Shown: piece after piece, positions 34,301-44,881 of the stretch
Numbering within the stretch: position 1 is the stretch's first letter
How the letters are laid out: each line of letters begins with the position of its first letter
Assembly (NCBI RefSeq): GCF_036898095.1
Contig: NC_090751.1
Span: 81,636,955 to 81,700,954, forward strand
Direction: 5' to 3'
Source of the DNA: Palaemon carinicauda
Taxonomy: Eukaryota > Arthropoda > Malacostraca > Decapoda > Palaemonidae
Length of the DNA: 64,000 nucleotides
Position numbers and translations under genes: made by a program
Notes under the pieces: model-generated
Databases searched by the model: none
What the model saw: the letters and a program-made list of their open reading frames with translations, nothing else
What the model was told of the DNA's origin: nothing

Positions 34301-36649
34301 AAGGAGGGAAGGTTGCTGAATGGCTGAAGCGAGGAAACTCTCCCTCGGAAGGGGGGTGGTTCTCTCACGCAGCCCAATTCCAAGGAAGGTTATCACTCCC
34401 TCGTAAGGGGAGGTTCTCCAACCCCTGGAGGCGAACCTCCTGGCAGCAATCTATGCTTTCTAACAACAAGTTGATTAAGTTGCAGGTTGACAACGAGCTC
34501 TACCTCGTAACATGGGCAGCTCATGAGCTGCCACATGAAGCGCAGGATAATGAACAGAGCGGCCAAAGCCATTGGCCTTGTGTTCTACGTCGCTGCTATC
34601 TGGGTGTTTTCTTTTAGCCTCTCTAACACGTTTCCCCTTTTCCTTCAGCTCTCAACCGAAGAGAAGAAGGGCCGAACCCCTGCATCTTCTTCCGAGGTTT
34701 TCGAGAGACTCGTAATCCTTAACTCATTAGGGAGCAAAGGAACTGGGGAGCTTGTCCTGTCTGAAACACGAGAGCGAGGGATTGACCCCGTGAGTGTATG
34801 ACCGGAGATTTGCGTGTGTAGCGTTAATTGCATGTGAACACCTTACGTGACGGGAGTCTGAAGACAGCCATGAAAGTAAAACTCTTGATGGTCATGGACT
34901 CAGTGTTGGTTGAGCGCATGCGAACACTCCGCGCGACAAGAGTTCGAAGACTCTCTGTCATAAGAGTAAAACTCTTGGCGACTTGTTTCATGAGAACCAG
35001 AAGGTTCAGCGTGATCGTGTGTGCCCCTAGAGGTTGTGTTGCGAGACCCCGAAGGGCCAGAGCAACGGGAAACGGAAGTTTCCCTTGTCACGAGACACTG
35101 AAGTGTCAGCGTGACTAAATGCATGAGCCCGAGGCTTCAGCAACTTGAGTTGCGAGAAAACGAAGGGATAGCGCACCGGGAAACTGAAGTTTCCTTGTCA
35201 CGAGACCACAAAGGGTCAGAGATCGAGAAGTCGAAGGCAAGAGCGATCTTCTCTGAAGATGAGTAAAAACAAGGAGAAGCGCTCTTTCTGACTTTTCTAG
35301 AGCGAACGGAGACCCTCAAACTATTATGCGAAGAAGAGGGTTTGAGGTCAGGACGTACTTTGCCCTTGGCCGCGCTCCTGGCTTCTTAGATGATCCCTCA
35401 CAAGAGAAAGACGACAGTGAGGCAGAACGGTGACAAGAGGAAGCGCTCTACTTAGGTTTGTGCCAAGAGCGCTTATAGTCTCGAGGCGAGACAGAAGGCG
35501 AGGAAGAGCGAGAACGAAGATGTCTCTTCCTATGTCGCCTGTCTCTTCGGCGAGATCATCTAGGTGAAGGCGCGCTAGCTCTCCTTTTCCTCTTCTCTCT
35601 CTCCCTCCTGACCTCCGAAGAGGGCGATGACGAGGAGGAAGCGCTCTTCTTATGTGTGACAAGAGCACTTATAGTCTTGCGGCGAGACATCTCGTGAAGA
35701 GATGGAAGGCGAGGAAGAGCGAGAACGATGATGTCTCTTCCTATGTCGCCTGTGTCTCCGGCGAGAACGTCTGGGCGAAGGAGAGCGAGCTCTCCTTTTC
35801 CTCTTCTCTCTCTCCCTCCTAGCCTCCGAAGAGGGTGAGGACGATGAAGAGGAGGAGGATGAGGAGGAGGAGATATTGCGATGTTTGCACTTGCGACGTT
35901 GTAATTTGTAGATGCGCAACGGAGTGCGAAGTAGGCACCGCAGAAGCTGAAGTTACTATATCCACTACAGTAAAACTTCCGTGGGCACCAACTGAGTTGA
36001 TGGGAGGTAGGCGAGGTCCGGAACTCCCGAGGGTTCCAAAACAGGAGGGACCTGAGGCACTACCTTGCCCGCGAGGAACTGGTTCCAAACTTCCTCCGAA
36101 GGAGAACCAGCAAGTCCAAGGGCAGGCCATACCGCTCGTACATGATCTGGAATGGAAGCAGTAACAGAGTCATTCCTGGTGGCGGAAAGTATTGCCCCAC
36201 TGGGGGAGGCAACGTGATCTGCCTGACCAAGAGAAGTGGGAGTTAAATCAATGGTGCCACTCTTCCTCGACTTCCCCCCAGAGGGAGGCAGGCAAGGAAG
36301 AGAGGAAGAGTCTGAAGGGAGAGATCGCGAGGTCGTAGAAGAGGTCCGTGACTCCTTACTTTGACGGTGATCCTGGAGGTAAAGAGTCTTTCTAGAACTT
36401 CCTATTCTACCTCTCTCGAACTTCTCCCACTGAGAGGGCGACCACTTCTACATACTTGGCAGGGGGAGCCTTCAGAAGACCTATGAACTCTGTACCCAGG
36501 GCATAGGGAAAGAGGATCCACCTCCAGCAGCAACATAAAGGTGCCCGGAACACTTCCTCATAATAGAAGACATCACATCTAACAAAGAAAAAGAAAAAAA
36601 TTATTAATCAAAAATCCAAAAAGGAAAGGCTAGTCTGCCAGTCAAATAA

Positions 36650-36863
36650 ATGCAGGAGCAGTGGTGTTACCACTGCGAAGGCTAGAATTCGATTGAAGGT
36701 AAACAGCAGCTACAGACCGGCGGTCCCCCCACCACTAACAGGTGGGTAACTACCTGCCCGGTCGTTAACGACCTTGTTAAGGTTTTTCTACCGTATTTTC
36801 CAGCTCGCGCTAGAATATCTCCTATAGTAAAGAATGAGGGTTTGTATCAAGTGTAGGAACAAA
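36650..36863 (-). repeat. Left inverted repeat of copy C
   Basis: Inverted complement of about 30630-30840: AAGGTAAACAGCAGCTACAG, CCGGCGGTCCCCCCACCAC, CGGTCGTTAACGACC, CCAGCTCGCGCTAGAATATC, CCTATAGTAAAGAATGAGGG and the terminal GTAGGAACAAA. Copy D resumes at 36864. Confidence 0.85.
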
Positions 36864-37350
36864 TACAAATTATCTATGAATTTGTCATTTGTTCCGTAAC
36901 TGGAATACAAACCATGCTATTTAACAGGGGGTGACTCGCCCATTAGGAAGGGTGAACGTCCTAGCCAGTCTGGCTTTTGGCTTTGGCGGGGAGCTCCTTA
37001 TTTGAGTGTGTTAGCACTCAAGAAATAAGGAGACCCTGCACCTCACTAAAACCTTGCTACGCAAGGGCTGCAGCCTACGCAAGCTGTGTGTGAAGGTATG
37101 AAGAAGTGTGACTCATCCTAGAAAGTTGTTTTGAAGTTTTTTAGATGGAAACTTGTAGACTAGGACTTTCCCAATACTGTACCACCTCGTCAGGGTATGG
37201 GGACGTAACAGTATTAATATTAATACTAGAAACGCAAGGGAGCATGGTTTACCTGCAGTGGTTTGAGGTCAGCTATGCCGAGAACCCAGGATGCTGCTTT
37301 CCCTAAGGGAGGGGATGATGAAGAAAAGAATAAGGGCCAGTCAAACCTTT

Positions 37351-38610
37351 TCATTCATGCAGACTACAACCGGGTAACAATGCCCTCAACCTTCTGCTAC
37401 TTGTCCTACAAAAAGCTTGAGGTTTTAGACCAGCTGTTGTGCAGCAACCACAGGACCGATAGAGAAAGTATCGAGTCTCCTGTGGGTAAAGTCTTGCAGG
37501 TCGTGGGATGTGAATGTGGTTTGCCGTTTTCACACCCCAGCTTGAAGAATCTGCATCACTGAAAAATTTCTTATGAAACCCAGGGACGTAGCTATGCCCC
37601 TGACATCATGTGCTCTGGGGCGACGTGACGGAGGAGGGTTCAGATGCAGTGCCAGGTCAATGACCCTGCGAATCCATGCAGAGATGGTGTTCTTGGTGAC
37701 CCTCCTCTTATTCCTTCCTGTGCTGGCGAATACTGTAGTGCGGGCACACGACGACGAACTGCGGCTGGTCTCTTGAGGTACAGCCTCAAGCTCCTTACTG
37801 GGCATAGTAAGAGATGGTCTGAGTCATCTGTTACAGTACGGAGACTAGAAATCCGGAAGGAGTCGAATCGAGGATCCACTACTTCCGGGTTCTGAGTCTT
37901 AGCAATAAATTTAGGGACGAAGCTGAACGTTCCCTTCCCTCATCCCCTTGAATGGGCGATGTAATACTGTACAAGAGACCATGAAGTTCGCTGACTCGCT
38001 TCGCCGAGGCCAAAGCTAGCAGGAACACCGTCTTCCAAGTAAGGTGGCGATCTGATGCCTGGCGTAATGGTTCATAGGGAGGTCTCTTAAGAGACCTGAG
38101 AACTCGAACCATGTTCCATGGGGGAGGTCTCACTTTCGACTGAGGGCAGTTAAGTTCATAACTCCGTACGAGTAGAGAAAGTTCTAGCGATGAAGAAATG
38201 TCCATTCCTTTCAGTGTGAAGGCGAGGCTTAAGACTGAGCGATAGCCTTTCACTGTCGAGACTGATAGGCGCATTTCTTCACGCAAATACACAAGGAACT
38301 CCGCTATTGCTGGAATAGTGGCATCGAGTGGAGAGATACCCCTTCCACGACACCAACCACAGAAGACTTTCCACTTTGCCTGGTAGACTGCTGCTGATGA
38401 CTTTCGCAGGTGTCCAGACATCCTGATTGCAACTTGTTGCAAAAATCTTCTCTCAGCGAGGAGATGCTGGATAGTCTCCAGGTGTGAAGTCGTAGTGAAC
38501 CTACGGCTTTGTGGAAGATGTTGGCGTGTGGTTGTTTGAGTAGATTGTGACGTGGAGGGAGTTCTCTTGGCGGCTCCATTAGGAGTTGCAGAAGGTTCGG
38601 GAACCATTGT
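37351..38610 (-). pseudogene. DIRS tyrosine recombinase (copy D), Tyr lost
   Basis: The core-binding half (38607 to about 38080) is long and clean: KWKVFCGWCRGRGIS, LSVSTVKGYRSVLSL, KTVFLLALASAKRVSELHGL. Further on are KRRVTKNTISAWIRRVIDLA and PRAHDVRGIATSLGF, with the His-x-x-Arg box intact. The Trp codon in the GVW motif is TGA. The nucleophile box reads TSHDLQDF, with aspartate where copies B and E have tyrosine, the same change as in copy A. A frame break near 37930 separates the halves. Confidence 0.85.
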
Positions 38611-38679
38611 GCGTGATGAAATAGCGAAGCTATGAGGGTCATTGAAAGATTGACCGATGTTCTGGTCTTGTTGAGTACC

Positions 38680-39327
38680 CTACTCATCAGACAGAACGGG
38701 GGGAAAGGCGTAAACGTCGATGTTGTCCCACCATTGCTGGAAAGTATCTTGCCAGAGAGCCTTGGGGTCTGGGACTTGGGAACAATACAGCGGGACCCTG
38801 AAGTTCAGGGCTGTTGCGAAGAGATCCACAGTTGGAGAACTCCGCAAAGTCTGGACTTTCTTGGCTACTAGATGATCCAAAGACCACTCGGTATGCACTA
38901 TCTGAGATGCTCTGCTCAGGTTGTCGGCGAGCACATTCCTCTTGCACGGAATGAAGCATGACGATAGTGGTATCAAGTGGATTTCGGCCCATCTCAGTAT
39001 CTCTACTGCTAGATGGGATAGTTGCTGCGAAAAAGTACCTCTTTGTTTGTTGATGTAGGCCACTACTGTGGTGTTGTCGCTCATCACCACCACAGAGTGA
39101 CTTGCCAGGTACTGTTGGAACTGTTGAAGGGCTAGAAAGACGTCCTTCATCTCTAGGAGATTTATGTGGAAGTACTTTTCTGGGCCCCCCAACCTTTTTT
39201 TGAAGCGTCTGAAAACAGCATCAAATCCGAGGGTAGGACGAGAAGATCCACTCCCTTTCGTAGGTTCTCGTCTGCCACCCACCACTGGAGGTCCGTCAGT
39301 TCCTGGCCGACTCCTTCGAGAGATCAT
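38680..39327 (-). pseudogene. DIRS RNase H and linker (copy D), RT deleted
   Basis: It reads the RNase H core NLLEMKDVFLALQQFQQYLA, VVMSDNTTVVAYINKQRGTF and FIPCKRNVLADNLSRAS, then the linker WDNIDVYAFPPVLSDE. At its 5' edge TDLQWW is preceded by gag-type SDDLSKESARN instead of RT. A shared GTTCC(TGG) lies at the join, as expected for a microhomology deletion. Confidence 0.8.
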
Positions 39328-39538
39328 CGGAGCGGACCATGAAGCCCAAGGATCCTAGGATCAAGCCACAAAGCAGCCTGAATGGCGTACTTCGCACATC
39401 TCTCTATGTTAAGGAGCTCAACTGCAGAGAGGGAGGCCTTCAGAGAGGCGAGGGTTTGAGTTGGAAGACCTTTTGTTAAACACACTACTGAAGAGTGGAG
39501 GGGCATGGTGGAATGAGGTTCCCCTTTGATCTCATAAT
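39328..39538 (-). pseudogene. Block F3 gag fragment, 3' side of copy E insertion
   Basis: Minus-strand peptide SYYEIKGEPHSTMPLHSSVV followed by AALWLDP is homologous to RYFDIVEETCLALPLHHSLE and TSWLDIW of family 1 gag, but diverged. The reading continues across copy E at 51939. Its other edge is the junction with copy D RNase H. Confidence 0.7.
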
Positions 39539-39893
39539 ATGACAAATTCGGAGATAATTTGTATTTTTCCTAACCATACAAACCTTAGCTATTTACATTG
39601 GGTTTACTTTCGGCGTAGCTGAAATTGACGAGCCAATAGAATTTTAACAAGGGTTAACTACCCCCGCGCTAGTTAGCAAGGGGTAGGGGAAGGGGTAGCT
39701 TGCTACCCCTCCCCCCCCCACACACCGGTCAGTTGTCTCACTTCACTTAGAGGTAGGACTTGTCTTGGGGGACAGGGCTGGCGGGCAAATATGTGTAAAT
39801 AGCTAAGGTTTGTATGGTTAGAAAAAATACAAATTATCTCCGAATTTGTCATTTGTTCCGTAACCGAAATACAAACCACACTATTTACATTGG
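39539..39893 (-). repeat. Right inverted repeat and ICR of copy E
   Basis: The right repeat (39539-39794) has CTTTCGGCGTAGCTGAAATT, GCTAGTTAGCAAGGGG and GGGTAGCTTGCTACCC. The ICR (39795-39893) reads GTAAATAGCTAAGG through CCGAATTTGTCATTTGTTCC and GTAACCGAAATACAAACC to CACTATTTACATTGGG. Its last part pairs with the left end at 51895-51938. Confidence 0.9.
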
Positions 39894-40369
39894 GTGACTT
39901 ACCCCTTAGGAAGGGTGGAAAGTCCCCAGCCTTACCGGCTTTGGCTTACCCGGGGACTCAAACTCCGCGTGAGCAGGACTCGAGAAAATGAATCCCTGCA
40001 CCTCATAAGTTCCTTGCTCCGTAAGGAACGTGTGGCCTACATAAGTCGTGTGTGGAGGAATAGAGCGCGACTCGTCCTAGGAAGTTGACCTGGAGTCCTT
40101 TAGATGGGAATCAAGGCTAGGACGTCCCAATACCACCTCATCAGGGTATGGGAGACGTGACAGTATCAAATAATACTAAGAACACAAGGGAGCATGGTTT
40201 ACCTGCAGAGGTTGAGGTCAGATATGGGGAGACCAGGATGCTGCTTTCCCCAAGAGAGGGTAGAATGAAGAAAGAAGTAAGGGCCAGACATACTCTTTCA
40301 TTCACGCAGACTAAAACCGGGTAACAACGCCCTCAACCTTCTGCTACTTGTTCATTAAGGAGCCTGAGG

Positions 40370-41024
40370 TTAAACCAGCTGCTGTGCAGCCACCACAGGG
40401 CCGATAGAAAAAGTATCGAGGCTCCTGTGGGTCACGGCCAGCAGGTAGTGGGCTGTGAAGGTCGTCTGACGCTTCCAGACCCCAGCTTGTAGTACCTGCG
40501 TCACAGAGAAGTTTCTCTTGAAGGCCAGGGACGTAGAGATGCCCCTGACGTCGTATGCCCTAGGGCAACGTGACGGAGGAGGGTCAGGATTCAAGGCATG
40601 GGGGATGACCCTTCGAATCCAATCCGAGATGGTGTTCTTGGTGACCCTCCTCTTCGTCCTGCCAGTGCTAACAAACAGCGCTTGCACACGGGGACGAACT
40701 GCAGCTGTCCTCTTCAAGTAACGTCTCAGACTCCTCACTGGGCATAGTAGCAAATGGTCTGGGTTGCTTGTTACAGAACGGAGACTCGTGACCCTGAAAG
40801 AGTCGAACCGTGGGTCCGGCACTCCAGGGTTCTGAGTCTTGGCAACAAACTCAGGGACGAACCTGAACGTTACCTCCCCCCATTCCCTTGAATGGGCGAT
40901 GTCGTACGAGAGACCATGAAGTTCACTAACTCGTTTGGCAGAGGCCAACGCGAGTAGGAAAACCGTCTTCCAAGTCAGGTGGCGATCAGAGGCCTGGCGT
41001 AATGGTTCGAAGGGAGGTCACTTA
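40370..41024 (-). pseudogene. DIRS tyrosine recombinase, catalytic part (copy E)
   Basis: It retains all catalytic landmarks: SAKRVSELHGLSYD (Arg), the His of PRAYDVRG replaced by Tyr (AYDV rather than AHDV), the following Arg, and FTAHYLLAV with the nucleophilic tyrosine. So one histidine is changed even here. It ends GPVVAAQQLV. A TGA near 41018 precedes PPFEPLRQASDRHL. The N-terminal half lies beyond the LINE at 45457. Confidence 0.8.
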
Positions 41025-41036
41025 AGAGCCCTGAGA
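41025..41036. repeat. Target-site duplication, left copy (12 bp)
   Basis: AGAGCCCTGAGA is found here and at 45445-45456, on either side of the LINE. Joining the flanks restores the DIRS recombinase order seen in copies B and D (CTTAAGAGACCTGAGAAC). Confidence 0.95.
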
Positions 41037-41170
41037 TTGATTGATTGATTGATTGAAAGTTTTCTGGCATCCTGACATCTAAGGTCATTGACGCCGATAC
41101 CATTTACTGTATATGAAAATTAAAAGAGAATTCGATTAAAACCATAAAAATTAAGAAGTCATTAAAATAG

Positions 41171-44100
41171 TTAAATAGTTTTCAGAAGACCTGCTTCTGA
41201 AATAAATCTAAAAATTCCGCTCGCATAGTTAGACACATCATGTCCAAGAATCTTGGCAAGGATAAACCTGCCATCCTCACCTCGAGCCTCAAACAGATAT
41301 CTATTTCTGAAGTTAGTAAAATTAGGGCATTCGGTCAACAAATGCCTCACTGTTAAAGGTACTAAGCAGTCCTCGCAATACGGTTGGTGTTGGCCCTTCA
41401 GCAGAAACTCGTGTGTCAACCGTGTGTGACCAATACGGAGACGACAAAGAGTCGTCTCCCATTTTCGGGGAATCATGTTATACCTCCAAGGTGATATGAT
41501 ATTTGTTACTTCCCTCATTTTATTGCCGTCTTGACTGTCCCAGTGCTGTTGCCATTTATCACAAACTAATTTCTTGATGTAAGGTAGGAGATCGTTACAT
41601 GGAATGGGATACCTCCTTGGTAGCAACTCGGATGCCGCATTCTTCGCCAGTAAATCTGCCTTCTCATTCCCAGACACACCTACATGTGCTGGAACCCAAC
41701 AAAATCGAACAGTTATACCTTTCCGTCCAATAATAAAAAGCCATTCTAAAATCTTTAAAACTAGAGGGTTACTAGAATTAAAAACTTCTAAAGCTTGAAG
41801 AACACTCCTTGCATCACTAAAAATTGTAAAATTACCCTCCTTTTCCAAAGCTATTTTCTCAATAGCGGTTAATATGCCATACAGTTCGGCAGTAAATATG
41901 GAAGCTGTTAGAGGAAGTGCACCTCTACAATTAAAATCATTACTATGTACTCCAAATCCAACGCCAGCATCAGATTTGGAGCCATCAGTATATATAAAAG
42001 TCGATCCCCTATGTTCTTCGACATGTTCCATAAAAAGAGACCTGGATTCTAAGTCAGTCATATTCTTCTTAACTCCAATAAAGTATTTACAAAATGATAT
42101 GTCAGGTAATTTCCATGGAGGCGTTGATGATACCTTGAATGGAAGTACCTTATTTCTAATTATATCCAGACTATTTAAAAATCGTTTCACCCGAAAGCTA
42201 TAAGGTTGAGGAGATTTTGGGTGCAACTCAAAGTATGATGCGTGTCTTACAAGGCTTGCAGTCTGAAAGGCTAGAGAGTTAGGGAGTCTTTGCAATCTAA
42301 ACCAATACCGAAGAATGGAAGACATTCGGTAAAGGTCTAGAGGTAACTCTCCAGCATCAACAAGGAGACTTGGGATAGGCGAGGTTTTAAAAGCTCCAGT
42401 AGATAATCTAATACCTGCATGATGTATCGAGTCTAATATTTTTAACCGGCTTGGGGTGGCTGAAGAATATACCTCACAACCATAACTAATTTTGGAAAAA
42501 ATCAAGCACTTGTATAATTTTAAAATAGTATTGCGGTCTGCCCCCCATGATGTATGGGACAATACTTTTAAGATATTCAGAGCTTCAACACATTTAGCTT
42601 TTAGCGCTTTTAGGTGAGAAACCCATGTAAGTCTACAGTCAAATATCAAACCTAAAAATTTGGTTTCCGATACACATGGTATCCGTTGACCTTTAATGTA
42701 TATATCCGGGTCTGGATGTACTCCCCGGATACGACAAAAATGGACAATGGTAGTTTTACTTGTCGAGAACTTAAATCCATTCATGTCAGCCCACTGGATA
42801 ATTTTATCAATAGAGAGTTGGATTTTTCTCTCAACCATTGCCATTCTAGTGCCAGCAAATGATATTGAGAGATCATCCACAAATAGTGTTGAGAGAACAT
42901 CCTGGGGAATGGCTGAGGATATCCCATTAATTGCTAGTGCAAAAAGGGTTACACTCAGCACACTACCCTGAGGAACTCCTTCTTCCTGGCACTTACTCTC
43001 TGATAGAGTTTCCCCCACTCTCACTTGAAAAACTCTACGTGAAAGAAATGCCTGAATAAATAGTGGCAGCTCTCCTCTCAATCCCAATTCATGAATGGTT
43101 TTAAGAATACCATATCTCCATGTGGTATCATATGCCTTTTCAAGGTCAAAAAATACTGTAACATGGTGCTGTTTGGAAGCAAAGGCTTCACAAATAGATG
43201 ACTCAAGTCGTATCAACACATCAGTCGTTGAGTGCATTTTTCGGAATCCACATTGAATCGGTGATAAAATACCTTTTTTTTCAAGGTACCATATCAGCCT
43301 TGCATTGACCATCTTCTCCATGATTTTACATAAACAAGATGTCAATGCAATAGGACGATAGTTTGCTGCTAAAAACTTGTCTTTACCGGGTTTTAAAAAG
43401 GCTAAAATAATGGCTAGTTCCCAAACACTTGGGTAGCTATGATCATGCCATATTCTATTAATAATGCTTAAAATAAATAGCTTTGTATTAAAATGTACAT
43501 GTTTAATCATTGCATATGGAATTCCATCGGGTCCAGGGGCTGTATCGTTGCAATGAGCAAGTGCGGAATCAAATTCTCTTTCAGTGAAAGGAGAATTATA
43601 CGACTCTTCCCTTCTTGTTGCAAAATTTAAAATTTTCTTTTCTTCAGTGCTCCTATACTGGTGACCAGGGGCTCCTTCACACTTGCTGGATACATTTGAA
43701 AAATGATTAGCCAGGGCATTGCTAACTTCATTTGCTTCAGTTACATACTGGCCATTCACCTTCAACACTGGTGGTGGGTTGGGGGTGAATTTGCCAGCTA
43801 TCTTTTTTACTTTCCTCCACACAGAAGATGGTGGTGTTCTACTGTTAATAGAGGAAACAAAAGACATCCATGACTGGCGCCTTGCTTCTTTCATGGCACG
43901 ACGGAACTGTGCTCTACATTTCTTGTACATTATTAAATTCTCATCAGTTCGGAGTCTACGCAATCGTGTTAGAGATCTTCTTGTGGCTCTGTGGAGTGCA
44001 GTTAGTTCTGAAGACCACCACGGGACTGGTCGTCGTTTGAATAACCCTGTTGTTTTGGGAATTGAATTGACTCCTGCTGTATGAAGAGTTCCATTCAGTA

Positions 44101-44881
44101 GGTCTATGGCATCATCAACACTTTCAAACTGTTCTGCTCTCCCTTCGATTTCACTTCGCTCACAAAATTTAACCCAGTCTGCCTTGTCTAGATTCCAACG
44201 TGGCGATCTTTGCAAAGGCGGACCTTTGTTGGTGTTTATAATGATTGGTGCATGATCACTAGTATGCCAATCATCTAATGTCCTCCAATCAAAATCAAGA
44301 AGGCAGTTAGAGCTTGCAATTGAAAGGTCAATGCATGACAAAGTACCTGTCTGAACATGGAAGTGCGTGGGCTCTCCTGTATTAAGGAGCCCCACATCCT
44401 CATTCTCCACAATTGATGAGATAATATTGCCCCTTGTGTTGGCCAAAACATCACCCCATAAAGGATGTCTACCATTCATATCTCCCAGTAAGAGAAAAGG
44501 TTGAGGGAGTTGTTGAATAACTTCTACTAAATCATCATATAAAATATCATCATTTGGAGGTAAGTACAGAGAGCATATTGTATATTTTCTCCCTATATCA
44601 ATTTGTACAACAACTGCCTGCAGGGTTGTACGTATAGACATGGGTATTTGGGGAACATCTCGACGAATGTACATGAGACTTCCGCCATGGCTCCCTGCTT
44701 GTTGATTATATGGCGTTCTATAGCTAACATACTCTCGAGGACTAGGAGTGTTAGAATCAAGCATACTTTCCTGTAGACATACTATTATGGGGGAATGCTC
44801 ATGAATTAGGAGCTTAAGTTCTTCATATTTCGCCCTCAAACCCTGACAGTTCCATTGCAAAATGGAGGAGAAAACTATGGA
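41171..44881 (-). CDS. LINE ORF2: endonuclease-RT-RNase H polyprotein
   Basis: About 1229-1236 residues, with no internal stop. The apurinic-type endonuclease is at 1-220: WNCQG at the start, the catalytic Glu in CLQES, GDMNGRHPLWG, SDHAPI near 203. The RT is near 440-720: NYRPIALTSCLCKIMEK, FFDLEKAYDTTW, GVPQGSVLS, and the active-site FVDD near 658. RNase H is near 955-1080: YTDGSKSDAG, TAELYG, FSDARS, GNEKADLLAK. The C-terminal knuckle is near 1160 (C-x2-C-x7-H-x4-C). It nicks target DNA and copies the element RNA there. The frame opens at 44881 after a TAA but has no ATG before residue about 32; the first plausible start is TTG at 44860. Confidence 0.95.
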   Translation of the reverse strand, partial: SIVFSSILQWNCQGLRAKYEELKLLIHEHSPIIVCLQESMLDSNTPSPREYVSYRTPYNQQAGSHGGSLMYIRRDVPQIPMSIRTTLQAVVVQIDIGRKYTICSLYLPPNDDILYDDLVEVIQQLPQPFLLLGDMNGRHPLWGDVLANTRGNIISSIVENEDVGLLNTGEPTHFHVQTGTLSCIDLSIASSNCLLDFDWRTLDDWHTSDHAPIIINTNKGPPLQRSPRWNLDKADWVKFCERSEIEGRAEQFESVDDAIDLLNGTLHTAGVNSIPKTTGLFKRRPVPWWSSELTALHRATRRSLTRLRRLRTDENLIMYKKCRAQFRRAMKEARRQSWMSFVSSINSRTPPSSVWRKVKKIAGKFTPNPPPVLKVNGQYVTEANEVSNALANHFSNVSSKCEGAPGHQYRSTEEKKILNFATRREESYNSPFTEREFDSALAHCNDTAPGPDGIPYAMIKHVHFNTKLFILSIINRIWHDHSYPSVWELAIILAFLKPGKDKFLAANYRPIALTSCLCKIMEKMVNARLIWYLEKKGILSPIQCGFRKMHSTTDVLIRLESSICEAFASKQHHVTVFFDLEKAYDTTWRYGILKTIHELGLRGELPLFIQAFLSRRVFQVRVGETLSESKCQEEGVPQGSVLSVTLFALAINGISSAIPQDVLSTLFVDDLSISFAGTRMAMVERKIQLSIDKIIQWADMNGFKFSTSKTTIVHFCRIRGVHPDPDIYIKGQRIPCVSETKFLGLIFDCRLTWVSHLKALKAKCVEALNILKVLSHTSWGADRNTILKLYKCLIFSKISYGCEVYSSATPSRLKILDSIHHAGIRLSTGAFKTSPIPSLLVDAGELPLDLYRMSSILRYWFRLQRLPNSLAFQTASLVRHASYFELHPKSPQPYSFRVKRFLNSLDIIRNKVLPFKVSSTPPWKLPDISFCKYFIGVKKNMTDLESRSLFMEHVEEHRGSTFIYTDGSKSDAGVGFGVHSNDFNCRGALPLTASIFTAELYGILTAIEKIALEKEGNFTIFSDARSVLQALEVFNSSNPLVLKILEWLFIIGRKGITVRFCWVPAHVGVSGNEKADLLAKNAASELLPRRYPIPCNDLLPYIKKLVCDKWQQHWDSQDGNKMREVTNIISPWRYNMIPRKWETTLCRLRIGHTRLTHEFLLKGQHQPYCEDCLVPLTVRHLLTECPNFTNFRNRYLFEARGEDGRFILAKILGHDVSNYASGIFRFISEAGLLKTI

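Larger units (their letters stand above)
32171..36561 (-). pseudogene. DIRS gag remnant (copy C)
   Basis: The start is the ATG at 36561 (MRKCSGH), with TTTTTCTTTTTCTTTGTTAG just upstream. A WSPSQWEKFERG-type block near 36420 matches the WSTSQWERF of family 1. Further on are a Ser-run and RS-rich stretch (35650-35919, SPSPRRSRRRHRRHRKR), a tandem repeat zone and, near 32200-32440, APSWLDTWSGTVGYLASHED, homologous to SWLDIWLGSLGILLRSED of copy B. Frames are broken many times and a SINE splits it. Confidence 0.7.
30593..36863 (-). mobile_element. DIRS retrotransposon copy C, a second family (6.3 kb), lacking RT
   Basis: This copy is complete end to end. Its 3' end is ATGACAAACTTAAAAC at 30593 and its 5' end is GTAGGAACAAA at 36863. 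Its inverted repeats (CGAATTCTTTACTATAGGAG, CTAGCGCGAGCTGG, CGGTCGTTAACGACC-like core) differ from those of family 1, yet the outermost bases are the same. Gag-like sequence joins recombinase-like sequence near 32165 with no RT or RNase H between them, so it is non-autonomous. It holds a SINE and a tandem repeat. It sits inside the ICR of copy D. Confidence 0.85.
30311..39320 (-). mobile_element. DIRS retrotransposon copy D (3' half), interrupted by copy C
   Basis: The right repeat (30311-30592) starts ATGACAAATTCGTAG immediately after copy B. Copy C then interrupts the ICR. The D sequence resumes at 36864 with TACAAATTATCTATGAATTT and CATTTGTTCCGTAACTGG, followed by 3' UTR, recombinase (37351-38610) and RNase H (to about 39320). 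At about 39310-39330 RNase H sequence joins gag-type sequence of block F3, skipping the whole RT. D is therefore either an internally deleted element or the 3' half of a chimaera with F3. Confidence 0.8.

Noticed and set aside
40370..40948. Phage or host integrase gene
   Set aside because: It lies between RT/RNase H and DIRS terminal repeats and is one of several copies, so it is the element's own recombinase.
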